Source: Lachnospiraceae bacterium
GTDB taxonomy: Bacteria > Bacillota > Clostridia > Lachnospirales > Lachnospiraceae
DNA length: 64,000 nucleotides
Reading direction: 5' to 3'
Assembly: GCA_017441265.1 (NCBI GenBank)
Contig: JAFRYE010000051.1
Location: forward strand, 1 to 64,000
The translations under genes and the position numbers were made by a program. Positions 34,201 through 43,929 of the stretch are shown here, one piece after another (within the stretch, counting starts at the first letter, position 1; each line of letters opens with the position of its first letter). A model generated the notes under the pieces. That model was not told the DNA's origin, ran no database searches, and was given only the letters and a program-made list of their open reading frames with translations.

Positions 34201-35631
34201 ATGAAGTGTGAACGTGACAAAATGCTTTTGTATGCCGTGACGGACCCCGGTTGGGTCGGACGGCTGTCGCTGCACGAGCAGGTGGAAGCGGCGCTTAAGG
34301 GCGGCGCGACCTGTGTGCAGCTGCGGGACAAGAACGCGACGGAGGAGGCAAGGCTTGCGCAGGCGAAGGATCTGACGGAGTTGTGCCATCGCTACGGCGC
34401 CCTGTTTATCGTCAACGATTCGGTGGATGTCGCTCTTCGCAGCGGCGCGGACGGCGTGCATGTCGGTTTGTCGGACATGGCTGTGGAAGATGTCCGTGCT
34501 CTCGCAGGTGACCGCCTGATCATCGGAGCATCGGCGCACTCGGTGGCTGAGGCACGTGCGGCCGTTGCGGCCGGCGCTGACTATCTGGGCGTCGGCGCGA
34601 TGTACGCGACGTCGACGAAGTCGGACACGCACATGCTGCCGCACTCGGTGCTCGGCGAAATCTGCCGGACGGTGGACGTTCCGGTGGTCGCCATCGGCGG
34701 GATCACAAAAGAGAATCTGCCGAAGCTTCGCGGCTTCGGCGAGGCCGGTGTGGCACTGGTGAGCGCGATCTTCGGGGCGTCGGACATAGAGACGGAGTGC
34801 AGGGAACTGCGCGCGTTGACGGCGCGGGCCGTGCACGGGATGCGGACGGCTCTGACCGTTGCCGGCAGCGATTCAAGCGGCGGAGCGGGCATCCAGGCCG
34901 ACATCAAGACCATGACCGTGAACGGTGTCTACGCGATGAGCGCGATCACGGCTCTCACGGCGCAAAATACGACCGGCGTTTCGGGCATCCTCGAGGTTTC
35001 GCCGGAATTTTTGCAGCAGCAGCTGGACAGCATTTTCCGCGATATCGTGCCGGACGCCGTCAAGATCGGAATGGTGGCAAACAGTGAGCTGATCCGTGTG
35101 ATCGCGGAGCGCCTGCGGTTTTATTCCGCGGAAAATGTCGTCGTCGACCCGGTGATGGTGGCGACCTCCGGATCCTCGCTGATGCGCGGGGAGGCGGTCG
35201 AAACTCTGGTGAGCGAGCTTCTGCCGCTGGCAAAGCTGGCGACTCCGAACATCCCAGAGGCGGAAGTCCTGGCGGAGATGTCGATTACGGATGAGGCATC
35301 GATGGAGGAGGCGGCAAAGCGGATCCACGCGCGCTGCGGCTGCGCCGTTTTATTGAAGGGCGGACACCGCATCAACGACGCCAGCGATTTTCTCTTTGCG
35401 GACGGTTGCGGGCAGTGGTTTCGCGGCGAGAGGATCGACAATCCGAACACCCACGGTACCGGCTGTACGCTGTCCTCGGCGATCGCGTCGTTTCTTGCGA
35501 AGGGCTACAATCTGCCGGACGCCGTCGCACGTGCCAAAGCGTATCTCACCGGCGCGCTGGCGGCGATGCTCGATCTCGGCAGCGGGAGCGGGCCGATGAA
35601 CCATGCTTACGGAATTTCATTTTCCGAATGA
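34201..35631 (+). CDS. thiED: Fused thiamin-phosphate synthase / HMP-P kinase
   Basis: 476 residues made of two enzymes in one chain. Residues ~1-212 are ThiE, joining HMP-PP and thiazole-P: LYAVTDPGW, VQLRDKNATEEA, LFIVNDSVDVAL, GADGVHVGLSD and VAIGGITKENL. Residues ~218-476 are ThiD, which phosphorylates HMP and HMP-P: ALTVAGSDSSGGAGIQADIKTMT, VKIGMVANSELI, VVDPVMVATSGS and NTHGTGCTLSSAIASFLAKG. The order ThiE-ThiD channels HMP-PP to the synthase. It ends in a CATTTTCCG copy of the dispersed word just before the stop and is 23 bases from thiC. Confidence 0.95.
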   Translation: MKCERDKMLLYAVTDPGWVGRLSLHEQVEAALKGGATCVQLRDKNATEEARLAQAKDLTELCHRYGALFIVNDSVDVALRSGADGVHVGLSDMAVEDVRALAGDRLIIGASAHSVAEARAAVAAGADYLGVGAMYATSTKSDTHMLPHSVLGEICRTVDVPVVAIGGITKENLPKLRGFGEAGVALVSAIFGASDIETECRELRALTARAVHGMRTALTVAGSDSSGGAGIQADIKTMTVNGVYAMSAITALTAQNTTGVSGILEVSPEFLQQQLDSIFRDIVPDAVKIGMVANSELIRVIAERLRFYSAENVVVDPVMVATSGSSLMRGEAVETLVSELLPLAKLATPNIPEAEVLAEMSITDEASMEEAAKRIHARCGCAVLLKGGHRINDASDFLFADGCGQWFRGERIDNPNTHGTGCTLSSAIASFLAKGYNLPDAVARAKAYLTGALAAMLDLGSGSGPMNHAYGISFSE

Positions 35632-35654
35632 AAACAGATATAAGGAGACTGATC

Positions 35655-36959
35655 ATGAGAGAATACACAACGCAAATGGACGCCGCAAAGCGCGGTTTGA
35701 TCACGCCGGAGATGGAGGCGGTCGCGAAGAAAGAATACCGGAGCGCGGAGGAGATCCGCGACCTTGTGGCGCGCGGGCAGGTCGCGATCTGCGCGAACCG
35801 CCTGCACACCTGCATTGAGCCGAACGGCGTGGGTTCGATGCTTCGCACGAAGATCAATGTCAACCTCGGTGTGTCGCAGGACTGCAAGGATTACAACGTT
35901 GAGATGGAGAAGGTCATGGCGGCGGTCAACATGGGCGCCGAGGCCATCATGGACCTGTCGTCCCACGGCAACACGCAACCGTTCCGCCGCAAGCTCACAA
36001 GCGAGTGCCCCGCGATGATCGGCACCGTGCCGGTCTATGACAGCGTCATCCACTATCAGCGCGACCTGGCGACGCTGACGGCCAAGGACTTCATCGACGT
36101 CGTCCGGCTTCACGCGGAGGACGGTGTCGATTTCGTGACGCTGCACTGCGGCATCACGCGCAAGACCATCGAGCAGATTCGTACGCACAAGCGCAAAATG
36201 AACATCGTTTCCCGCGGCGGATCCCTCGTCTTTGCCTGGATGTGCATGACCGGCGAGGAAAATCCTTTCTACGAGCACTTCGACGAGATCCTTGACATTT
36301 GCCGCGAGTATGACGTGACGATCTCGCTCGGTGATGCCTGTCGACCGGGATGCCTCGCGGACGCGAGCGACGTCTGCCAGATTGAGGAGCTTGTGCGGCT
36401 CGGCGAGCTCACGAAGCGTGCCTGGGCCCGCGACGTGCAGGTCATGATCGAAGGACCCGGCCACATGCCGCTGGATCAGATCGAAGCGAACATGAAATTA
36501 CAGCAGACCATTTGCCTCGGTGCGCCGTTCTATGTCCTCGGACCTCTGGTCACGGATATTGCCCCCGGCTACGATCACATTACCTCGGCCATCGGAGGCG
36601 CGATCGCCGCTTCGGCCGGCGCCGCTTTTCTGTGCTACGTGACGCCTGCGGAGCATCTCGCGCTGCCCAACGTCGAGGACGTTAAGCAGGGGATCATCGC
36701 CTCCCGCATCGCGGCTCATGCAGCCGATATCGCGAAGAAGATCCCTCACGCCCGGGATATCGACGACGCCATGGCGGACGCCCGCCGCACCTTCGATTGG
36801 GAGAAGCAGTGGGAATGCGCGATCGACCCCGAAACCGCGAAAGCCATCCGCGACAGTCGGGCGCCGGAGCATGAGGACAGCTGCTCCATGTGCGGCAAAT
36901 TCTGCGCCGTCCGCAGCATGAACAAGGCGCTGAACGGGGAGTATATCGATATTCTGTGA
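35655..36959 (+). CDS. thiC: ThiC, HMP-P synthase
   Basis: 434 residues, the short form without the N-terminal extra domain of proteobacterial ThiC. ThiC rearranges aminoimidazole ribotide to HMP-P by radical SAM chemistry. GVGSMLRTKINVNLGVSQD, DLSSHGNTQPFR, VDFVTLHCGITR, SLGDACRPGC and EGPGHMPLDQIEANMKLQ are all typical. The C-terminal CSMCGKFCAVR is the CxxCxxxxC-type cluster site of ThiC. Last gene of the operon. No thiG, thiH, thiS or thiF is present here, so the thiazole half is apparently imported and not made from this locus. Confidence 0.96.
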   Translation: MREYTTQMDAAKRGLITPEMEAVAKKEYRSAEEIRDLVARGQVAICANRLHTCIEPNGVGSMLRTKINVNLGVSQDCKDYNVEMEKVMAAVNMGAEAIMDLSSHGNTQPFRRKLTSECPAMIGTVPVYDSVIHYQRDLATLTAKDFIDVVRLHAEDGVDFVTLHCGITRKTIEQIRTHKRKMNIVSRGGSLVFAWMCMTGEENPFYEHFDEILDICREYDVTISLGDACRPGCLADASDVCQIEELVRLGELTKRAWARDVQVMIEGPGHMPLDQIEANMKLQQTICLGAPFYVLGPLVTDIAPGYDHITSAIGGAIAASAGAAFLCYVTPAEHLALPNVEDVKQGIIASRIAAHAADIAKKIPHARDIDDAMADARRTFDWEKQWECAIDPETAKAIRDSRAPEHEDSCSMCGKFCAVRSMNKALNGEYIDIL

Positions 36960-37050
36960 TCCCCGGAAAATGCCGGATCCGATTGTTGGCGGAGAGTGGC
37001 ATCGCAAGACGATTCTACCACAGTAGAACCATTGAAACACAATCATTTTG

Positions 37051-37098
37051 AGAGACAGCAGCCGCGCTTTCCGCGAGGGCGCTGTCTCTTGCTTTTTG
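37051..37098 (+). terminator. Terminator of the thiamin operon
   Basis: AGAGACAGC (37051-37059) pairs with GCTGTCTCT (37081-37089), with an inner GC-rich stem, followed by TGCTTTTTG. It is 92 bases after thiC. Confidence 0.75.
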
Positions 37099-37207
37099 TT
37101 CACACATTTGTCGGAAATTAGCAGTAGGCAACAAGCCGTCGTCGTGGTATACTTAAGAGGATTGATTTTGTAGGCACAACGGGGCGCGGTGAGTTACGGA
37201 GGCTGGT

Positions 37208-38377
37208 ATGTGGATTGTCATTTTGGCTTTGACATTCGGAATAGCAATCGGTTGTCTGGTGTTTTTGCGCCTTCGCGAAGAGCCGAGCGGCGACAGGGAA
37301 CTGTCGGAGAAAGAGATGTCCGCACTGCGGAAGAGACGGCTCATTGTGTTGATCACGGCAGCGATCGCGGCGGCCGCTCTGACGGCGGTGATCAGTATTT
37401 CCCATCCCCTCAACGCGGTGGTAGTATTGTTACATCTGGCGGTGTTCTGGATCGTGACGATGTGCGCTGACGGCGTCTTCGGAGTGATCCGCAGGAAGCG
37501 CGCGGGCGACGGCGCCGGAAACGATACGAAGCCGGCGGACAAAAAACAGCACGGCTTCAGCGGAACGGTTTGGTTGGCAGCCATGCTCGGTTGCTTCTGT
37601 TACCTAGTGATCGGATGGGTGTGCCTGCACAGAGTGTGGAGGACGGAGTATCATTTTACGACGGAAAAGAATCTTCCCGACGGAGGAATTCGGATCGTAC
37701 AGATTTCCGATGTGCATCTCGGGACGCCCACGGATGCGGACGACTGGGAGGATCTGGTGAAGCGCGTCGCGGCGGAGAAGGCGGATATCGTCGCGGTGAC
37801 CGGGGATCTGGCGGATGGCGGAACCGACCGGGAGCTGCTTAGGAAGGCATGTGCGAGATTCGCGGAGCTGACGAACGAGTGTGAGGTTTATTTCATTGAC
37901 GGAAACCATGATGTTTCGGATGATTGCAAGGTTCCCGTCGACGAGATCTACGCGTTGCTTCGGCAGAACGGCGTCACCGTGCTGAGCGACGAGGTTACGT
38001 ATTCGAAAAAAGGTATTTGCGTGATCGGGCGGAAGGATCGCTCCGAGGCGCGGGACAATATGGCGATGCTTACGAAAAATGCGGACACATCGCGGTACAC
38101 GATCGTTTTGGATCATCAGCCAAATGATTTTGAAGCCGAAGCGGCTGCAGGCGTTGATCTGGTGCTCACCGGGCACACACACGGCGGTTTTCTGCTGCCG
38201 ATCCGGTGGTTTGCTCCGTTTCTGACGGGGCTGTTCGGCGATGCCGACCGCTACAGCGGAACGGAGTCGCGGGACGGTACGAATTTTGTTGTGAATTCCG
38301 GCGTGGGCACTTGGGGAGTGTCGTTCAAGACCGGAGCGCGCTCGGAGTACACGGTCATCGACGTGACCGCGCGATAG
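37208..38377 (+). CDS. Membrane metallophosphoesterase, copy 1
   Basis: 389 residues. About four membrane segments fill the first ~145 residues, then a calcineurin-like domain of YaeI type follows. All metal motifs are present: ISDVHLG (D-x-H), VAVTGDLADG (G-D), IDGNHDVS (G-N-H-D) and LTGHTHGG (G-H-x-H). Relatives hydrolyse phosphodiesters such as UDP-diacylglucosamine or other lipid-linked substrates. TATACT at 37147 is a candidate -10 box. Its paralogue lies at 39992, with a surface protein gene in between. The word TCATTTTACG (37651) codes H-F-T. Confidence 0.85.
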   Translation: MWIVILALTFGIAIGCLVFLRLREEPSGDRELSEKEMSALRKRRLIVLITAAIAAAALTAVISISHPLNAVVVLLHLAVFWIVTMCADGVFGVIRRKRAGDGAGNDTKPADKKQHGFSGTVWLAAMLGCFCYLVIGWVCLHRVWRTEYHFTTEKNLPDGGIRIVQISDVHLGTPTDADDWEDLVKRVAAEKADIVAVTGDLADGGTDRELLRKACARFAELTNECEVYFIDGNHDVSDDCKVPVDEIYALLRQNGVTVLSDEVTYSKKGICVIGRKDRSEARDNMAMLTKNADTSRYTIVLDHQPNDFEAEAAAGVDLVLTGHTHGGFLLPIRWFAPFLTGLFGDADRYSGTESRDGTNFVVNSGVGTWGVSFKTGARSEYTVIDVTAR

Positions 38378-38442
38378 CCGGCGCAGGGGGAGGCCGCACG
38401 AAGGCGGCGCTTCGCACATTCGGACATACAGGAGGGAGTTTC

Positions 38443-39939
38443 ATGCTGGTTAGGAAGATAACATCGATTTTGCTGGCGGCGGCACTTGTCGCGGCGCTTT
38501 GGGTGCCGGCATTTACGGCGCGCGCCGAGGGCGAACTGCCGACGGAGGTGCCGAAGCCTTCGGCAGTGAGGATCGATTGGCTGAACGGCGAGGACACGCT
38601 GACGACGTGCCGCGTTTCCTACACGAAGGACGAGACACTGAAAACTTGGCTGACGCAGGACGCGGAAACCCGCAAGGCGGCTCTGGAGGCTGCCGGGTAC
38701 AAGGAAGACCGGGTGTTTGCGCAGATCGACTGGAGCATCGACAGCGAGTCGAACTGGCATTACAACAGGTACTGGGACACCGACACGGGCCTTGCTAAGG
38801 ACAATGCGGAGGATCCCGGCCGGCGGGTGCTCGGCGACTGGGCGTATGTCAATGCGCCGGTGACCGGGGACGATACGGACAGCACGCTCGTTTTCCGGAT
38901 CGGCGGCGACCCGAACGACGAGAACAACACGTCGTGGCAGGGGGGCGGTGAAGGCGCGAGCTACAAGGGCTGGAAGGGCATCCTGAAGACTTCGCAATAC
39001 GAGATTGTCAAAGTCGACGCGGAGGGCAAGATCGTCGACGGAAATTCCGAAACCGGCGACAACTCCGGCGAGACGGACAATACGGACGGCAGTGCAGAGC
39101 CCGGTGACAATCGGCAGGAGCCCGAGACGTTTGACCGCGTGAGGATTGATTTTTCGCAGCACACGATTTACGTGCGCGTGCGCTACGGCATCGCGCTCAC
39201 CACGGAGGAAGGGGAGACGAAGTACGTCTTCTCGCAGTGGTCGGACATCGCGCTTTGCGGCAAAGAAGCAAGCAACATTCGCTACCGCATCGCGGAAGTG
39301 TTCGTGGCACCGAAGATCCGCGACGCTCAATACATCGGTATGCAAAATGACCACGGTCCCTTCGTGTCCTTCGTCATCGACGCGACCGACGAGCAGATGG
39401 ACGCGCAGGACCAGCTGGAGCAGGACGGCGGATTTGTCGAGATCATCGCGGAAGGCCGTGTGGCCGGCGATGAGGAGTGGACCGAACTGCTGGGCGGACA
39501 GGGTGTGCGCAACGGCGAGTCAGAGTGGGACATCTCCATGCTGGACAAGCCCGAACGCCCGCTCGGCGCAGACACGACGATCGAGCTTCGCGCCGTGTAT
39601 TACATCTACAGTGACGCGGAGTATCAATCTCCGGAGTCCGAAGTCCTGACGGTCGTGCTCAATGAGGCCGGTACTCCGGCGACGCCGACTCCGACGCCCG
39701 AGGATACGCCGACTCCGAGCGCTCCCAAGCGCAGCAGCCGCGAACTCGAGGAGATGCTCTCCGGCGTCAAAGAGGAAGAAAAGAAAGAAACATGCGGCCT
39801 GTGCGGGATCTGCCCCGTGCAGCCGTTGGGAATTTGCCTGTTTGTCTGGATCGTTGTGGTCCTGACACTCGGGTTGATCATCGTAGGTCTGGTTCGCCGC
39901 AGTCTTGACAACAAGCTTCTGCCGGCGCGCAAGAAGTGA
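38443..39939 (+). CDS. Secreted surface protein with C-terminal membrane anchor
   Basis: 498 residues. A signal peptide (ITSILLAAALVAALWVPAFTARAEG) is followed by a globular, acidic outer part with many Trp/Asp (VRIDWLNGEDTLTTCR, FAQIDWSIDSESNWHYNRYWD), a Gly/Asp/Thr-rich spacer (DGNSETGDNSGETDNTDG), a second beta domain, and a Thr/Pro linker (GTPATPTPTPEDTPTPS). The end has a Cys-rich CGLCGICPVQPLGIC, one span (LFVWIVVVLTLGLIIVGLV) and a basic tail. The start is the ATG after GGAGGGAGTTTC. I do not recognise the family. A CGNAAAATG-like copy lies at 39345. Confidence 0.75.
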   Translation: MLVRKITSILLAAALVAALWVPAFTARAEGELPTEVPKPSAVRIDWLNGEDTLTTCRVSYTKDETLKTWLTQDAETRKAALEAAGYKEDRVFAQIDWSIDSESNWHYNRYWDTDTGLAKDNAEDPGRRVLGDWAYVNAPVTGDDTDSTLVFRIGGDPNDENNTSWQGGGEGASYKGWKGILKTSQYEIVKVDAEGKIVDGNSETGDNSGETDNTDGSAEPGDNRQEPETFDRVRIDFSQHTIYVRVRYGIALTTEEGETKYVFSQWSDIALCGKEASNIRYRIAEVFVAPKIRDAQYIGMQNDHGPFVSFVIDATDEQMDAQDQLEQDGGFVEIIAEGRVAGDEEWTELLGGQGVRNGESEWDISMLDKPERPLGADTTIELRAVYYIYSDAEYQSPESEVLTVVLNEAGTPATPTPTPEDTPTPSAPKRSSRELEEMLSGVKEEEKKETCGLCGICPVQPLGICLFVWIVVVLTLGLIIVGLVRRSLDNKLLPARKK

Positions 39940-39991
39940 CCTGCGAACGTAACCGCGCGTATGCCCCGTAAAATGAGGATGGATTATTCTT

Positions 39992-41122
39992 ATGTGGATT
40001 GCAATTCTGGGAACGGCCTTTGTGCTGGCATCCTTAGGCTATATGTATCTGATCAGCCGTTTTCGCCGCTTCGGCATCGTTAAGAAACTCTCCGGCGGCC
40101 GCACCTGGCTGTCGATCCTGCTGGCAGTGATCCCGCTGGCCGGCTGGGTCATCTATGCATTTACGGATGTTGTAAATGCGCTGATCATTTTACTTCATCT
40201 CGCCTTGTTCTGGCTTATCGCCGACATCGTGACCGCTGTGGCAGACCGGATCCGCGGAAAGAAACAGGATTCGGACAAGTCCGCCTCCGACGGCAAATTC
40301 CGCGTCTACCGGAAAGGCATCATCGTCATCCTGGCATGCGCCGCCTACCTGATCATCGGTTGGTACATGGCCCACAACGTTTGGAAGACCGAGTATCATC
40401 TGACAACCGAAAAGACGCTTCCCAACGGCCGTCTTCGCGTCGCTATGATCGCAGACTCCCATGTCGGAACGACTTTCGACGGTGAGGGCTTTGCCCGGTA
40501 TATCGCCGAGATCGCCGAAACCGAACCTGACGTTTTGGTGATCGTCGGTGACTTCGTCGACGACAGTACAACGTATGAAGATCTCGTGCGCAGTTGCGCG
40601 GCGTTCGGCGAGATCAGCCTCCCTTACGGAATTTACTATGTCTACGGCAACCATGACGCCGGTTACTACAACCATCGCAGCTTCGACGCCGCTGACATCG
40701 AGGCGGAACTCGCGAAGAACGGTGTAACCGTCCTCAAAGATGCCGTCAACACCATCGCGGAAAATGTCGTTCTCATCGGACGCAAGGACCGCAGCGACGA
40801 GAAGCGAAGTGCCATCTCCGATCTCGTCGTATCCATTCCCGAGGACGTCTACACCATCGTCCTCAACCACCAGCCGAACGACTACGAGGCCGAAGCCGCC
40901 GCAGGCGTCGATCTGGTGCTCTCCGGCCACACCCACGGCGGGCAGCTCCTGCCCCTCGGCCCGATCGGCCGACTCATCGGCGCCAACGATCGCACCTACG
41001 GCATCGAGACCCGCGACGCCACCACCTTCATCGTAACCTCCGGCATCTCCGACTGGGCCATCGACTTCAAGACCGGGACCAAATCGGAGTATGTGATCAT
41101 TGAGGTGGAGAGCAGTAGGTAA
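39992..41122 (+). CDS. Membrane metallophosphoesterase, copy 2
   Basis: 376 residues, paralogue of the gene at 37208 with the same plan: four N-terminal spans, then a calcineurin-like domain with IADSHVG, VIVGDFVDD, YGNHDAG and LSGHTHGGQLLP. Shared stretches such as TEYHLTTEKTLPNGRLR and NHQPNDYEAEAAAGVDLVL make the duplication plain. Third-position C is more frequent here than in copy 1, hinting at different expression or history. A copy of the dispersed word, CGTAAAATGA, lies in the 52 bases before the start. It is closed by the strong terminator at 41212. Confidence 0.85.
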   Translation: MWIAILGTAFVLASLGYMYLISRFRRFGIVKKLSGGRTWLSILLAVIPLAGWVIYAFTDVVNALIILLHLALFWLIADIVTAVADRIRGKKQDSDKSASDGKFRVYRKGIIVILACAAYLIIGWYMAHNVWKTEYHLTTEKTLPNGRLRVAMIADSHVGTTFDGEGFARYIAEIAETEPDVLVIVGDFVDDSTTYEDLVRSCAAFGEISLPYGIYYVYGNHDAGYYNHRSFDAADIEAELAKNGVTVLKDAVNTIAENVVLIGRKDRSDEKRSAISDLVVSIPEDVYTIVLNHQPNDYEAEAAAGVDLVLSGHTHGGQLLPLGPIGRLIGANDRTYGIETRDATTFIVTSGISDWAIDFKTGTKSEYVIIEVESSR

Positions 41123-41211
41123 TCGATTGCGGGGATATGTGATAATATGCCAAACAAGGGTCTGAAGAGAAGAACAATTCGTGGCAGTTGTCAGATCTCA
41201 AAGTGAATTAC

Positions 41212-41261
41212 GCAGCACAGATACGGCATTTTTGCGGCAGTGTCTGTGCTGCTTTTCTTTT
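41212..41261 (+). terminator. Strong terminator after phosphoesterase copy 2
   Basis: GCAGCACAGATACGGC pairs almost perfectly with the sequence ending TGTCTGTGCTGC and is followed by TTTTCTTTT. The remaining ~160 bases to the next start are A/T-rich and must hold the promoter of the CHAP gene. Confidence 0.85.
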
Positions 41262-41422
41262 GAAATTGAATTATAGTGATGAGAATATAAGAGTATATTG
41301 TTGGTTCGGATAACTTGACACGGTAACGCATACTCGATATAGTGATTGTGTCTGGTGTCTGTACATTTGGCATGTGTGCTGATATCTAGAATAAAATATT
41401 ATAATTGAGGAGGAACAAACCT

Positions 41423-43816
41423 ATGAAGAAATGCCGTTTTTGGGTATTGGCTATCGTGTTATGCGGATTGATTTTTGCGCATGAAGTTGCATTGGCAGCT
41501 ACGAATCCTTACCCTGAAAGTCAAACTTACGATGATGGTTCCAGAGCCATTCCCTGTACGCGAGTAGCATGGCAAGAAGCCTATGATCGTTTAGGGATAG
41601 CATTGCCGGCATGGGGAAATGCTACCAGTTGGTTTAACAATGCTAAGGCTTCCGGCTACAGCACAGGAACCATCGCTAAGGTAAACTCTATTGCTTGCTA
41701 CCAAGGGGTCGGAAGTAATGCATGGGGTCATGTCCAGTATGTTGTTGGAATTAATGCAAACGGAACTATGAATTGTATTGAAGGCGGCGTGAAGGGCAAA
41801 ATGGTAAAGCAGGCGGCCAACAATGTTTCAACTCAAATCGGGCATAGTGACGGTTATAATAAATTAGTTGGATTCATCTACCTCGGCGCAGGACCTGCGC
41901 CGACAGCGACTTTCACGAATTGGGAAAACGCGAAGTATACATATATTCGTGAAACCGATGCGGCTATCGGGCAGAAGGTTGTTACGTCCGGAGGAACATG
42001 GACGGAAGTGGGAATGATTCTGTTTGACGCGGATGGAAATCGTTTGGGAAAAGCACATGATGTTCCTTCAGCTAATCAGAATTACTATTACTATAAGATA
42101 AACGAGGAATTTGGTATTACGCTCAAGAAAGGTCGAGTCTACCAATACCAATTCTATGCGTTTGTCGGAGATGCTGTTCTTAAGAGTGAGGTTAAGCAGT
42201 TCAGAACTGCGGGTACAGCGGAATACGAGGTTCGTTTCGATGCAAATGGCGGAAGCGCTCCGCCTGCCACACAAATTAAGTACGGGAATGCGAACCTCAC
42301 ATTAAGTTCGACCAAACCTACTTGTGCCGGGTATGATTTCGTGGGATGGGCTACATCCAAGAATGCTACTTCCGCTCAGTATTCAGCAGGCGGAACGTTT
42401 ACGACGAATGCCGATACGACATTGTTTGCGGTTTGGACAATTGCAAAGTATACATTGAAGTATGATGCAAACGGTGGTACCGGAGCTCCGAGTGAACAAA
42501 TTAAAACACACGGTACAAACCTTACATTGAGTTCATCTAAGCCTATTCGTACCGGGTATGAGTTCCTGGGATGGGCAACGTCCGGTAGTGCAACGACCGT
42601 ACAATATCCTGCAGGCGCGACATTTACGACCAACGCGAATACAACACTGTACGCGGTGTGGAGAATTCTCACGTTTACAGTTACGTATAATGCCAACGGA
42701 GGTAGTGGTGCTCCGAACCCTCAAATTAAGATATATGGGAATAATCTGACACTGAGCTCGACGAAACCTACGAGAGAGGGATACGCTTTCTTAGGATGGG
42801 GAACATCAAGTACTGCAACTTTTGTTGATTATGCTCCGGGAGCAGTGTACACATCGAATGCGAATGCAACGTTGTTTGCACTTTGGCGGTTGGATTCGTT
42901 CACGTTGAAATATAATGCGAATGGTGGAACCGGAACCGTTCCTAATCCGGTGACTGTTAAGTACAAGGAAATTGTAACCGTGCAGTTAGTTCAACTTACC
43001 CGCAAAGGGTATTACTTCTTGGGATGGGCAACAAAGGCAAATGCTACGGAAGCACAGTTCAAGTCCGGAAGTAAGGTGACTATGACAGCGGATACTACAT
43101 TGTTTGCGGTATGGAAGCCTCGCACCAACAAGATCACGTTTAACGCAAACGGCGGAACGGGAACTCTTCCCGAGACAATTTCCGTTCTTACGGGCAAAAA
43201 CGGCACCATCGGCAAAGCGAGTGTTTCTCGCAAGGGCTACTACTTCCTGGGATGGTCGACGTCGAAGACGGCTACGGCAGCCAATCTGAAGACCGGATCG
43301 TCCATCTCCGTTGATGAGGATACGGTTCTCTATGCGGTATGGAAGCCTCGCACCAACAAGATCACGTTCAATGCGAACGGCGGAACCGGAACATTGCCGG
43401 AGGAGATTTCGGTATTGACCGGAAAGAAGGCTGTGATCGGGGCAGCCAAGATGCAGAGAGCGGCACACTATTTCCTCGGCTGGGCGACCAGCAAGACGGC
43501 AACGGCGGCAACGTACAAGACCGGCAGCGAGATTTCCGTAGCGCAGGACACGATATTGTATGCGGTTTGGAAGAAAGCCGGCACGGTTTACAAGATCACG
43601 TTTGACGCTAACGGCGGCAAGGGATCGGTTCCGGCGTCAACGGAAGTTGCTGCGGGAGCGGGAATCAATATTCCTTCCGTGTCGCTGACGAGAGATGGTT
43701 TCTATTTCATCGGCTGGAGTACGAAGAAGGATGCGAAGACGGCGGAGTTCGTCGGAGGGTATCATTTTACGCCGACGAAGGACACCACGATCTATGCTGT
43801 GTGGAAGAAAAAGTAA
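41423..43816 (+). CDS. Secreted CHAP amidase-like protein with 7 wall-type repeats
   Basis: 797 residues. A signal peptide (CRFWVLAIVLCGLIFAHEVALA) is followed by a CHAP-like cysteine peptidase/amidase domain at ~35-155: CTRVAWQEAYDRLGIALPAWGNA supplies the Cys and NAWGHVQYVVGI the His. A ~100-residue beta domain (EVGMILFDADGNRLGKAHD) and seven Listeria-Bacteroides (PF09479-type) repeats of ~70 residues come next. Each repeat carries [FY]DANGG, GY.F.GWATS and T.LFAVW. It ends YAVWKKK with no LPxTG or span. Peptidoglycan cleavage is the likely role. Codons are more A/T-rich in the first half than in neighbouring genes. Confidence 0.85.
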   Translation: MKKCRFWVLAIVLCGLIFAHEVALAATNPYPESQTYDDGSRAIPCTRVAWQEAYDRLGIALPAWGNATSWFNNAKASGYSTGTIAKVNSIACYQGVGSNAWGHVQYVVGINANGTMNCIEGGVKGKMVKQAANNVSTQIGHSDGYNKLVGFIYLGAGPAPTATFTNWENAKYTYIRETDAAIGQKVVTSGGTWTEVGMILFDADGNRLGKAHDVPSANQNYYYYKINEEFGITLKKGRVYQYQFYAFVGDAVLKSEVKQFRTAGTAEYEVRFDANGGSAPPATQIKYGNANLTLSSTKPTCAGYDFVGWATSKNATSAQYSAGGTFTTNADTTLFAVWTIAKYTLKYDANGGTGAPSEQIKTHGTNLTLSSSKPIRTGYEFLGWATSGSATTVQYPAGATFTTNANTTLYAVWRILTFTVTYNANGGSGAPNPQIKIYGNNLTLSSTKPTREGYAFLGWGTSSTATFVDYAPGAVYTSNANATLFALWRLDSFTLKYNANGGTGTVPNPVTVKYKEIVTVQLVQLTRKGYYFLGWATKANATEAQFKSGSKVTMTADTTLFAVWKPRTNKITFNANGGTGTLPETISVLTGKNGTIGKASVSRKGYYFLGWSTSKTATAANLKTGSSISVDEDTVLYAVWKPRTNKITFNANGGTGTLPEEISVLTGKKAVIGAAKMQRAAHYFLGWATSKTATAATYKTGSEISVAQDTILYAVWKKAGTVYKITFDANGGKGSVPASTEVAAGAGINIPSVSLTRDGFYFIGWSTKKDAKTAEFVGGYHFTPTKDTTIYAVWKKK

Positions 43817-43852
43817 TCCCGAAGTGAGCCATATGATCGGATAATCGATTCA

Positions 43853-43888
43853 GGAGACTGTCGCAAATGCGGCGGTCTCCTTTTCGTT
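43853..43888 (+). terminator. Terminator after CHAP gene
   Basis: GGAGAC-tg-tCGC pairs with GCG-gcg-GTCTCC, followed by TTTTCGTTT. Confidence 0.75.
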
Positions 43889-43912
43889 TGACAAATAGTC
43901 TTTCGTTTTCCG

Positions 43913-43929
43913 TCATTTTCGCAAAATGA
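43913..43929. repeat. Palindromic pair of the dispersed word
   Basis: TCATTTT-CGC-AAAATGA is a perfect 17-base dyad in the intergenic region, made of two opposed copies of the CGNAAAATGA word overlapping by CG. It lies about 75 bases before a TATAAT box (43998) of the next gene. Confidence 0.7.

Noticed and set aside
38251..39354. 367-codon minus-strand frame opposite the surface protein
   Set aside because: Val/Arg/Leu-rich antisense composition and no start signal. The plus-strand protein has a signal peptide and anchor.
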